The notes beneath the pieces are model-generated. The model was not told where the DNA came from and ran no database searches. It saw only the letters and a program-made list of their open reading frames with translations. From NCBI GenBank assembly GCA_027067035.1, contig JAMOMO010000314.1:1-8850 (forward strand): 8,850 nucleotides of DNA, read 5' to 3'. Position numbers and translations under genes: made by a program. The stretch is from Desulfobulbaceae bacterium. Lineage in GTDB: Bacteria; Desulfobacterota; Desulfobulbia; Desulfobulbales; Desulfocapsaceae. Shown one piece after another: positions 1 to 6,167 of this stretch (the stretch's first letter is position 1; every line of letters starts with the position of its first letter).

Positions 1-336
1 AGAGAGGGAATACTCAAGAGAGCGGGCCTCTTCAAGGCTTTTGAGAAAAAGGCCATGAAAAGAACTTCTGTCAATAAGACCCGTGAGAGGGTCACAGCAA
101 CAGTCTGAACAGACAATTGGACCGGTTTTTTTTCGCTGAAAGAGGAATATACCTACCAGAAAAAAGATCAGGACAAGGGTATCCAGTGATGATATTTTAA
201 GAATTGAACGGGCCGAATCAACGGATTCCGACAGGCGGAAGAGCTGGATATCAAGAATCATGCTGAGCAGCAGACCTGACACAAGAAGTCCGCTCAACAG
301 TACCTGAAAAAAAACCTTTGGGGAGTCAGCTTTCAT
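1..336 (-). CDS. Membrane-anchored GGDEF-domain protein (putative diguanylate cyclase), N-terminal 112 codons, C-terminus off left edge
   Basis: Reading the minus strand from an ATG at 336 gives 112 uninterrupted codons to the window edge. Residues 1-7 are short and hydrophilic, about 9-29 form a first membrane helix, about 31-50 a short periplasmic loop, and about 52-67 a second helix followed by the positive stop RKK (68-70). Residues 82-87 read DPLTGL, followed by a diverged DR, which is the start signature of GGDEF domains. The catalytic GG(D/E)EF loop lies beyond the edge, so cyclase activity cannot be judged. Four cysteines (C76, C79, C80, C81) sit directly between the second helix and DPLTG, which is unusual. 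The start is uncertain: no clear Shine-Dalgarno precedes ATG 336. An in-frame GTG at 375 is possible, but a stop follows shortly upstream (379-381). It is divergent from serC. The family call is firm; its enzymatic activity is unproven. Confidence 0.82.
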   Translation of the reverse strand, partial: MKADSPKVFFQVLLSGLLVSGLLLSMILDIQLFRLSESVDSARSILKISSLDTLVLIFFLVGIFLFQRKKTGPIVCSDCCCDPLTGLIDRSSFHGLFLKSLEEARSLEYSLS

Positions 337-441
337 AAGTCTACAGGTGACGAAGGGGCAGGAATATGGTAACACCTTCTACAAGAGTGGTTCTAAAATC
401 GTTTCACAACACAACAACAAAGAATACCTGCTGTTATCCCT

Positions 442-469
442 TTGAAAATTCTGGATATCTCTGTGTAAC
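442..469 (+). promoter_or_regulatory. Candidate sigma-70-like promoter for serC
   Basis: TTGAAA (442-447) and TGTAAC (464-469) are separated by 16 bp, matching the -35 and -10 consensus at 5/6 and 4/6 positions. It would give a leader of about 80 nt before serC. A second weak option is TATTAT at 528-533, with a poor -35. The rest of 337-556 holds short imperfect palindromes and a CAA-rich stretch near 406-420, and no coding sequence that I can support. Confidence 0.28.
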
Positions 470-541
470 TCCCGGCAAAAAAGGAGTTTTAGGAAATCCT
501 TATTTAACAGATTCCAGACAATTCAGGTATTATTAATTTAC

Positions 542-549
542 AGAAGGAG
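542..549 (+). promoter_or_regulatory. Ribosome binding site of serC
   Basis: AGAAGGAG lies 7 nt before the ATG at 557. This strong, well-spaced Shine-Dalgarno fixes the serC start. Confidence 0.85.
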
Positions 550-556
550 TAAAAAA

Positions 557-1642
557 ATGGCTGATCGCGTTTATAACTTTAGCCCGGGTCCTGCCACATT
601 ACCTGTGGAAGTGCTTGAACAGGCTTCAAAAGATATAGTTAATTACCAGGGTACAGGGATGGGCCTCATAGAATTGAGCCATCGCTCCAAGGAGTTCATG
701 GCCGTGGCCGACACCACAGAAAAGCTGCTCAGGGAACTCATGGAAATACCTGACAACTACAAGGTTCTTTTTCTTCAGGGTGGTGCTTCCAGCCAGTTTT
801 ACATGATCCCCATGAACCTCCTCGGCAAAGGAAAAAAGGCAAGTTACCTCAACACGGGAACATGGTCTAAGAAGGCCATAAAAGAGGCAAAACTGTTTGG
901 GGAAATTGAAGTGGCCTTTTCAAGTGAGGAGCAGACCTTTAATCGCGTCCCCACGCCTGATGAATACAGTGTTTCACCGGACTCCGAATACCTCTACTTT
1001 GTTTCCAACAATACCATATACGGGACGCAGTTCCCCGCATTTCCTGCAACCGGAAACGTTCTGATATCCGACATGTCATCTGATATTCTCTCACGAAAGA
1101 TTGATGTCTCGCAGTTTGGAATCATCTTTGCCGGTGCTCAGAAAAATATGGGTCCATCAGGCGTTACCATCGTTATTATCAGAGACGACCTGCTTGAGAG
1201 GACCCCTGAAAACACACCCACCATGCTGAGCTACAAGACACATGCTGACAAGGGATCCATGTTTAATACCCCACCCTGCTTTTCCATATATGCTGTGGGC
1301 GAAGTTCTCAAGTGGCTGAAAAAACAAGGTGGAGTGGAAGCAATTGAGGCCATAAACAGAGAAAAGGCCGGTCTCCTCTATGACTGCATAGACAGCACGG
1401 ACTATTACCGCGGCCATGCCGAAAAGGCATCACGATCACTGATGAATATCTCATTTAATCTGCCGCATGCAGATCTTGAAGCAAAATTCATAGCAGAAGC
1501 TGCAGCAATCGGTCTCAACGGTCTGAAGGGACATCGTTCCATTGGTGGATGTCGTGCATCCATTTACAACGCATTCCCGAGGGAAGGTGTTGTGAAACTG
1601 GTTGCCTTTATGAAGGAGTTTGAAGCTGCAAACCCGAGTTGA
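557..1642 (+). CDS. serC: Phosphoserine aminotransferase (SerC)
   Basis: This cytoplasmic PLP enzyme converts 3-phosphohydroxypyruvate plus glutamate to O-phosphoserine plus 2-oxoglutarate. That is the second step of serine synthesis; the same enzyme can act in pyridoxal phosphate synthesis in some bacteria. The 361-residue length is normal for SerC. Family marks are NFSPGPA at 7-13, the substrate-binding SHRSKEF at 41-47, the phosphate-cup GGASSQF at 75-81, the PLP-nitrogen aspartate in SDMSSD (D172), and the Schiff-base lysine K196 in FAGAQKNMGPSG. The C-terminal half ends with the usual GLKGHRSIGGCRASIYNA segment. All expected catalytic residues are visible. The start has a strong Shine-Dalgarno. 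It leads a run of four same-strand genes, with only 12 bp to the next. No serA or serB is in view. I see no truncation. Confidence 0.96.
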   Translation: MADRVYNFSPGPATLPVEVLEQASKDIVNYQGTGMGLIELSHRSKEFMAVADTTEKLLRELMEIPDNYKVLFLQGGASSQFYMIPMNLLGKGKKASYLNTGTWSKKAIKEAKLFGEIEVAFSSEEQTFNRVPTPDEYSVSPDSEYLYFVSNNTIYGTQFPAFPATGNVLISDMSSDILSRKIDVSQFGIIFAGAQKNMGPSGVTIVIIRDDLLERTPENTPTMLSYKTHADKGSMFNTPPCFSIYAVGEVLKWLKKQGGVEAIEAINREKAGLLYDCIDSTDYYRGHAEKASRSLMNISFNLPHADLEAKFIAEAAAIGLNGLKGHRSIGGCRASIYNAFPREGVVKLVAFMKEFEAANPS

Positions 1643-1654
1643 GCCAGAGCGCCG

Positions 1655-2524
1655 ATGAACTATGAAGGAGACATCATTCGTCCACCTAGCGAGGCGAACT
1701 CCATTATCATCCAGGTGACCGTGGGCTGTTCCCACAATCACTGTACCTTTTGTGGTGCCTACAAGGATAAGGAGTTCAGAGTTCGCAGTGATGCTGAGGT
1801 TTCCGAAAACATAGCTTTTGCGGCAGAGCACTGCAGCAGGCAGAAACGGGTGTTTCTTGCTGATGGTGACGCACTTATACTGTCACAGAAAAGACTGATC
1901 AGACTCTTTGCAGAAATAAAGCACTCCCTGCCGCAGGTGAATCGTATTGCGCTTTACGGCAACACCAAAGCCATCCGGTCAAAATCCGTGAGTGAGTTGA
2001 AAGAATTGCGAAAACTTGGACTGCATCGTATTTATATGGGCCTTGAAAGCGGCGATGACTCGGTACTGGCCCAGGTCAAGAAGGGAGAGACCGCCGCCTC
2101 CATGGTCCATGCCGCAAATCTTGTCAAAGAGGCCGGAATATTTCTTTCGGTAACGGTTTTAATCGGGCTTGCAGGCATTCGAAAAAGTCTTCAGCACGCC
2201 ACACAAACCGGCAGAGTTCTCAGTGAAATGAAACCCAGACAGATAGCAGCCCTCTGCCTGATGCCTCTTGCCAACACTGAAATCGGAACCCAGCTTGAAA
2301 ATGGCAGCTTCCACCTGCTGAATCCGGATCAAATGCTTCTTGAACTGCAGGAATTAATCAAAAACATCAACTGCGAACCGGTACAATTCATGGCAAATCA
2401 CGCCTCTAACTATTTACCTTTGAGTGGCCGCCTCCCCCGGGACCGCGAGGCCATGCTTGACAGTATTGCCCAGGCACTGCTCGGAAACCGTGCCCTGGTC
2501 CCCGAAGAGCACAGAGCACTGTAA
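1655..2524 (+). CDS. Radical SAM protein of unknown function with CX4CX2C cluster motif
   Basis: The product has 289 residues. The N-terminus reads YEGDIIRPPSEA, followed by a cysteine motif with C25, C30 and C33 (GCSHNHCTFCG). The spacing is CX4CX2C rather than the canonical CX3CX2C. These cysteines should hold the [4Fe-4S] cluster that reduces S-adenosylmethionine. A radical SAM barrel follows, with YGN near residues 105-107, a GLESGDDSVL SAM-contacting segment near 135, and a VLIGLAG strand near 168-174. The C-terminus carries NHASNYLPLSGRLPRDRE. From memory this combination (RPPSEA, GCSHN.CTFC, NHASNYLPL) marks a widespread, uncharacterised bacterial family related to COG1032; the substrate is unknown to me. 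The ATG at 1655 is the only sensible start, with a weak Shine-Dalgarno, suggesting translational coupling to serC 12 bp upstream. rlmN follows after 6 bp. Radical SAM assignment is firm; function is open. Confidence 0.88.
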   Translation: MNYEGDIIRPPSEANSIIIQVTVGCSHNHCTFCGAYKDKEFRVRSDAEVSENIAFAAEHCSRQKRVFLADGDALILSQKRLIRLFAEIKHSLPQVNRIALYGNTKAIRSKSVSELKELRKLGLHRIYMGLESGDDSVLAQVKKGETAASMVHAANLVKEAGIFLSVTVLIGLAGIRKSLQHATQTGRVLSEMKPRQIAALCLMPLANTEIGTQLENGSFHLLNPDQMLLELQELIKNINCEPVQFMANHASNYLPLSGRLPRDREAMLDSIAQALLGNRALVPEEHRAL

Positions 2525-2530
2525 AAAACC

Positions 2531-3604
2531 ATGAATCCCAGAACCGACCTGAGAAACCTGACCCAGGAAGAACTTGTCCACTATGTGGAATCCCTTGGCC
2601 AGCCATCTTTTCGTGCCAGGCAGATCATGTCCTGGCTCTACCGTCCAGGCATCACCGATTTCTCACAGATGACTGATCTTGCTAAAAAATTCAGGCTGAT
2701 CCTCTCTGAAAACGCAAGGATGTCAAGCTTTGACGAACCTCTCATTGAACGTTCCGAAGATGGCTGTGTCAAATTCGGCTTCAGACTCGACGACGGTAAA
2801 CTCATAGAATCAGTTTTGATCCCTGAACCGGACAGAAACACCCTCTGTGTGTCATCCCAGGTTGGCTGTGCCATGAAATGCTCCTTCTGTCTCACGGCAA
2901 CCATGGGCTTCAGCAGAAACCTGCTTCCCTCTGAAATCGTAAATCAGGTGTGTGCCGTCGGGGATTATCTGCGTGATCAGCCACAATCAAAACTCATTGG
3001 GCCAGACAGGGTAACAAATCTTGTCTTCATGGGGATGGGTGAGCCCCTGAACAACCTTGAGAATCTGATAAAATCAATATCAATCCTTACGGAACAGCGC
3101 GGCCTTGACATGACAAACAGGCGCATCACTGTTTCCACCTGTGGAATTGCTGACAAGATGCTGGAACTTGGTGAAAAAACCGATGTGAACCTTGCCATAT
3201 CCCTCCATGCCGTGGATGACAGCACCCGCAACAGCCTCATGCCTGTCAACAAACGCTTTTCACTGCAGGAACTCCTGCAGGCCTGTCGTGACTACCCCAT
3301 GGCCAGAAGAAAACGAATCATGTTTGAATATATCCTTCTCAAGGGGATCAATGATTCTGATGATGATGCCCGCGCGCTTGGCCGGATTCTTCGCGACATA
3401 CCCTGCAAAATCAACCTGCTGCCATATAACGAATCCCCAGGACTCCCCTATGAAAGTCCGTCACGAAACAGAGTGTACGCCTTTCAGAAAATAATAAGGG
3501 ACTGCGGCTATTCCGTTTTTATTCGAACCAGCAGGGGTGAAGACATTTCAGCTGCATGCGGTCAACTTGCCAAACAAAAACAGAGTGAGGAGCAGAATGC
3601 CTGA
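2531..3604 (+). CDS. rlmN: RlmN: dual-specificity 23S rRNA (adenine2503-C2) / tRNA (adenine37-C2) methyltransferase
   Basis: RlmN is a radical SAM enzyme that methylates C2 of A2503 in 23S rRNA and of A37 in certain tRNAs, using two SAM molecules and a methylated cysteine intermediate. The 357-residue product shows the N-terminal accessory domain (about 1-95, with FRARQIMSWLY at 27-37) and then SVLIPE. TLCVSSQVGCAMKCSFC carries the cluster cysteines C113, C117 and C120 (CX3CX2C). Further marks are FMGMGEPLNN, STCGI, AISLHA and FEYILLKGIND. The C-terminal SRGEDISAACGQL carries C343, which aligns with the methyl-carrying cysteine (C355 in E. coli); C106 matches E. coli C118. All key residues are present, so this is RlmN rather than Cfr by overall likeness, though the Cfr split really needs a tree. 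The start has no strong Shine-Dalgarno and lies 6 bp after the preceding stop, suggesting coupling. The last 8 bp overlap the nitroreductase gene. Confidence 0.95.
   Translation: MNPRTDLRNLTQEELVHYVESLGQPSFRARQIMSWLYRPGITDFSQMTDLAKKFRLILSENARMSSFDEPLIERSEDGCVKFGFRLDDGKLIESVLIPEPDRNTLCVSSQVGCAMKCSFCLTATMGFSRNLLPSEIVNQVCAVGDYLRDQPQSKLIGPDRVTNLVFMGMGEPLNNLENLIKSISILTEQRGLDMTNRRITVSTCGIADKMLELGEKTDVNLAISLHAVDDSTRNSLMPVNKRFSLQELLQACRDYPMARRKRIMFEYILLKGINDSDDDARALGRILRDIPCKINLLPYNESPGLPYESPSRNRVYAFQKIIRDCGYSVFIRTSRGEDISAACGQLAKQKQSEEQNA
3587..3592 (+). promoter_or_regulatory. Ribosome binding site inside rlmN that sets the nitroreductase start
   Basis: GAGGAG, 4 nt before the ATG at 3597, supports that start rather than an in-frame GTG at 3537 that would add 20 residues inside rlmN. 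Confidence 0.7.
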
Positions 3605-4337
3605 ACTTGAAACATGTTCCGGATATAAGTATCTGATCGAGACGGCCTATGATCGTGAAACCATAAAAAACATGGAGCGACCGGCCATCGCCCAGATCGA
3701 CACCTTCAAAAGATATCCTGAAACAGAAAAGATCGAGCTTCCCCGCAGCTGGAAGCTGAAGGAGGCCCGTATAGTCCCGCTTCTGCAGAACAGGCGCTCC
3801 AGGCGGAAGTATGAGCAGAAGGAAATAGATCTGGAGGACCTTGCATTCATGCTGTGGGCAAGCCAGGGAATAACCGCCAAGTCGGGATGTTACACCTTCA
3901 GGACAGCACCTTCGGGCGGGGCTCTCTACCCCGTTGAGACCTATCTCAGTATCCACAGGGTTAAAGGGGTAAAACCGGGCCTCTACCATTTTGATGTGGA
4001 GAGTTTCTGCCTCGATGTTTTGACGGAAAAAGATATCAGCTCCCGAGTTACTGCAGCCTGTCTGGATCAGAAATTCATGGCGCAATCGGCGGTGACCTTT
4101 ATCTGGTCAGCCGTTGTCAGGCGATGTATGAGCAAGTATGGCAATCGGGGAATGCGCTATATCTTCCTTGATGCAGGTCATATCTGCCAGAACCTGCTGA
4201 TAGCAGCAGAGGCAACCGGCAATGCAGCATGTCCTGTTGCCGCATTTTACGACGACGATCTCAATGATATCCTGGGAATCAACTCCAACGAGGAAACTGC
4301 AATTTATACTGCTGCGGTCGGGAAAAAACAGGGCTGA
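3597..4337 (+). CDS. Nitroreductase-family protein, SagB-type dehydrogenase
   Basis: The 246-residue product is a flavin (FMN) oxidoreductase of the nitroreductase fold, closest in style to the SagB/ThcOx branch. Seen in the sequence: the FMN-phosphate arginine cluster NRRSRRKYE (65-73), the LWASQGIT segment (86-93), and APSGGALYPVE (104-114), a hallmark of the SagB-type branch. GLYHFD follows (128-133), then YGNRGMRYIFLDAGHICQNL (181-200) and a terminal TAAVG that usually closes the flavin site. No signal peptide or membrane helix is seen. SagB-type enzymes oxidise azoline rings in some RiPP peptides, but many stand-alone members have unknown substrates. No YcaO cyclodehydratase or precursor peptide is in view, so no peptide-modifying role should be assumed. 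It overlaps rlmN by 8 bp (ATGCCTGA), so the genes are probably co-translated. Its stop lies 5 bp from the stop of the convergent operon. Confidence 0.85.
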   Translation: MPELETCSGYKYLIETAYDRETIKNMERPAIAQIDTFKRYPETEKIELPRSWKLKEARIVPLLQNRRSRRKYEQKEIDLEDLAFMLWASQGITAKSGCYTFRTAPSGGALYPVETYLSIHRVKGVKPGLYHFDVESFCLDVLTEKDISSRVTAACLDQKFMAQSAVTFIWSAVVRRCMSKYGNRGMRYIFLDAGHICQNLLIAAEATGNAACPVAAFYDDDLNDILGINSNEETAIYTAAVGKKQG

Positions 4338-4342
4338 GCTTT

Positions 4343-4633
4343 CTACTCTCCCGCATCTTTTATGCGGTCTTCGGGGTTCACATAATAGCGGTGACTGGTA
4401 CTTTCAGGATCCCGGTGCTTGTTAAAGAAAAAGCTTATTTCCGAGGGTATCTCAGTGGGTGATTTTCCGGTGATGAGATAGTATCCGAATGAAACGCCCA
4501 GTACAATAAGCAGCAATATGAACCCCTTCCTGATCTGGCTCTGCATGGTTGGACTCTTGAAAACCATCACCGCAAGAATGCAGAGAAGTACCGCGAGAAC
4601 TGGCCATCCGTACCCATCAGGTAATACGTTCAT
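4343..4633 (-). CDS. Small two-helix membrane protein, unknown function
   Basis: This 96-residue product matches no family I recognise. Two hydrophobic segments are clear, about residues 9-25 and 37-55, joined by a short loop (PTMQSQIRK) with two positive charges. A polar, charged tail of about 40 residues (56-96) ends in YYVNPEDRIKDAGE. The positive loop between the helices suggests it faces the cytoplasm, with both termini outside, but the evidence is thin. A Shine-Dalgarno-like AGGTGG (complement of 4638-4643) lies 4 nt before the start ATG. The gene begins 27 bp after korC on the same strand, with no terminator visible between. It is probably the last gene of the kor operon, although nothing in it suggests a role in catalysis. 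The reading frame is supported by the ribosome site and by the membrane pattern. Confidence 0.68.
   Translation of the reverse strand: MNVLPDGYGWPVLAVLLCILAVMVFKSPTMQSQIRKGFILLLIVLGVSFGYYLITGKSPTEIPSEISFFFNKHRDPESTSHRYYVNPEDRIKDAGE
4351..4367. other. Hairpin at the convergent 3' ends (possible weak terminator)
   Basis: CCGCAT (4351-4356) and ATGCGG (4362-4367) form a perfect 6 bp stem with a 5 nt loop. It lies inside the 3' end of the small membrane protein gene, just past the nitroreductase stop. Neither strand has a proper T-run directly after the stem, so it is not a classic intrinsic terminator. It may still protect or end transcripts from one or both sides. Confidence 0.3.
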
Positions 4634-4660
4634 ATTGCCACCTATTTAGTTGTTACGGCG

Positions 4661-5254
4661 TCATAACTCGTCTTCCCATTCAGACAAGACTGACTTTGGC
4701 AGAAGGTCAAGGTTGATCTTCCTGGCCTCCTCTATTCCCGCATGAAGTGCCTCGGAGTTCATCTGTTCTGTTCCCTTGGGAACTCTCGAGAGAAGCGCCT
4801 GCTCCAGTCCATCAAGGGATACCTGGCCGCAGAGATATCCGACTGCACCAAGGGCCACCATGTTCGCCACCAGTTCGCGGCCAATCTTTTCTCTGGCAAT
4901 CCTGGTAAAAGGGATGGATACGGAGCGACTTGTGGGCAACTGCTTCACAAGTCCGCCATCAACCACCAGCAGTCCATCTGATTTTATATCAGAAAAATAA
5001 GCATCGCAAGCCGCCTGAGTCATTGCCAGCAGAAGATCCACACGCAATGCCTTGGGATAATCAATGGGAGAGCCGGAAATCACCACCTCTGCTTTACTTT
5101 TTCCGCCACGCGCCTCGGGACCATAACTCTGGGTCTGGCACACATGTTTGTTATCGTAGGCACCCACCCCGTCGGCCATCACAACTGCGGCAGTAATGAT
5201 TCCCTGACCGCCGGATCCACTGAAGCGGATTTCATACCGCGCATCACTCTTCAT
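4661..5254 (-). CDS. korC: 2-oxoglutarate:ferredoxin oxidoreductase, gamma subunit (KorC)
   Basis: The 197-residue protein matches the gamma domain of 2-oxoacid:ferredoxin oxidoreductases, which helps bind coenzyme A and stabilises the complex. Visible marks are the glycine-rich RFSGSGGQGIITAA at 9-22 and QSYGPEARGGKSKAEVVIS at 42-60, which are highly conserved in this subunit. LLLAMTQAACDAY, VDGGL and NMVALGA follow further on. The length is typical for a stand-alone gamma subunit. The start ATG at 5254 overlaps the end of korB by 11 bp. Its Shine-Dalgarno GGAG lies 9 nt upstream inside korB, so translation is likely coupled. Substrate choice among 2-oxoglutarate, branched-chain or other 2-oxoacids cannot be read from this subunit alone; the Kor name follows the operon layout. 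Confidence 0.9.
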   Translation of the reverse strand: MKSDARYEIRFSGSGGQGIITAAVVMADGVGAYDNKHVCQTQSYGPEARGGKSKAEVVISGSPIDYPKALRVDLLLAMTQAACDAYFSDIKSDGLLVVDGGLVKQLPTSRSVSIPFTRIAREKIGRELVANMVALGAVGYLCGQVSLDGLEQALLSRVPKGTEQMNSEALHAGIEEARKINLDLLPKSVLSEWEDEL

Positions 5255-6137
5255 AACGTTTCACTCCGTTCTTCTCTTTGGCTCTGGTGATGATCTCAGC
5301 CTTATGCTTGGCTTCTTCAACAATACGCTGGTACTCTTCCGTTGAAACAGGTTTCTCCACATCGGCCAGCACTCCAATCGTGATCTTCCCCTCAAGCTCG
5401 TCACTGCTCATCTTCTTCGATTTTTCAACGGTAACCGAGCGTTCCTTAAAGCCGTTGATCATCTCAACGGCTCCGCCGAGTTTATTTCTCCTGCCATGTT
5501 GCACATGGCAGTTGGAAATTATTTCAATGACTGAAAAGCCGCGTTTTTCTATCCCTTTTTTGAGCATCTCTTCCATATGTGTGGCATGGTAGACGGTACT
5601 CCTGGCGACAAACGAGGCTCCGGCGGTGGCAGCCAGTTCGGCTATGCTGAAGGCATGCTCCACATGGCCATAAACGGAAGTCGTTGATTTGGATCCATAG
5701 GGTGTTGTCGGCGAATATTGCCCGCCGGTCATTCCGTAGGTGGAGTTATTGATGATAATTGCGGTGAGGTTGAGGTTTCTTCTCGCCGCATGAATGAAAT
5801 GATTCCCGCCAATGGCAGTGGAATCACCATCACCCATCACTGTCATGACCGTGAGTTCCGGTCTGGCAAGCTTAATACCCGTGGAAAAGGTCAGTGCACG
5901 ACCATGGGTTGTGTGGATGGTGTTAAAATCCACATAGGTGGGCATTCGCCCGGAACAGCCGATTCCCGACGCAAGCACAACTTCGTCTTTGTTCAGACCA
6001 AGGCTGTGTACGGCTCGCAGCAGGGCACCCATAACAATTCCGTTTCCACAGCCCGGGCACCAGACATGGGGGAATTTCTTATCGTGTCGTAAATATTCTT
6101 TACGTATGATTTCAGCACGTTCAAGCATTGTATTCAT
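5244..6137 (-). CDS. korB: 2-oxoglutarate:ferredoxin oxidoreductase, beta (thiamine diphosphate) subunit (KorB)
   Basis: This is the catalytic thiamine-diphosphate subunit, which decarboxylates (or carboxylates) the 2-oxoacid and passes electrons through an iron-sulfur cluster. The 297 residues show WCPGCGNG (26-33), GIGCSGRMP (58-66), the ThDP/Mg motif GDGDSTAIGGNHFIHAARRN (102-121) and NNSTYGMTGGQYSPTTP (130-146). C27, C30, C61 and C210 match the four ligands expected for the single [4Fe-4S] cluster of this subunit type. The start is ambiguous. AAGGAG (6140-6145, complement) is only 2 nt from the ATG at 6137 but 11 nt from the next in-frame ATG at 6128, so the real protein may lack the first three residues. 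It lies 30 bp after korA and overlaps korC by 11 bp. The class is certain; 2-oxoglutarate as substrate is the best inference. Confidence 0.93.
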   Translation of the reverse strand: MNTMLERAEIIRKEYLRHDKKFPHVWCPGCGNGIVMGALLRAVHSLGLNKDEVVLASGIGCSGRMPTYVDFNTIHTTHGRALTFSTGIKLARPELTVMTVMGDGDSTAIGGNHFIHAARRNLNLTAIIINNSTYGMTGGQYSPTTPYGSKSTTSVYGHVEHAFSIAELAATAGASFVARSTVYHATHMEEMLKKGIEKRGFSVIEIISNCHVQHGRRNKLGGAVEMINGFKERSVTVEKSKKMSSDELEGKITIGVLADVEKPVSTEEYQRIVEEAKHKAEIITRAKEKNGVKRYEE

Positions 6138-6167
6138 ATCTCCTTAATCTTGTTTTGGTATGCAAGA

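Noticed and set aside
404..421. CAA-rich simple stretch between the GGDEF gene and serC
   Set aside because: It is too short and irregular to call a tandem repeat array.
481..501. Short palindromes AAGGA...TCCTT and AGGA-AA-TCCT upstream of serC
   Set aside because: Stems of 4-5 bp are expected by chance and lack a supporting context such as a T-run or a repeated box.
1451..1831. A 126-codon minus-strand frame across the serC/radical SAM junction
   Set aside because: It is antisense to two well-supported genes and lacks a start signal or motif.
3537..3596. A GTG start for the nitroreductase 60 bp upstream
   Set aside because: It would overlap rlmN by 68 bp, including the catalytic cysteine region. 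GAGGAG before ATG 3597 is a better start signal.
3519..4085. A 188-codon open frame on the minus strand
   Set aside because: It is a shadow of the nitroreductase gene and the 3' end of rlmN, which have clear family motifs on the plus strand. Its translation has no recognisable pattern.
3597..4337. A RiPP biosynthesis cluster suggested by the SagB-type protein and nearby radical SAM genes
   Set aside because: No precursor peptide, YcaO, protease or exporter is seen. One of the radical SAM genes is plainly rlmN, and SagB-type domains are common outside RiPP clusters.
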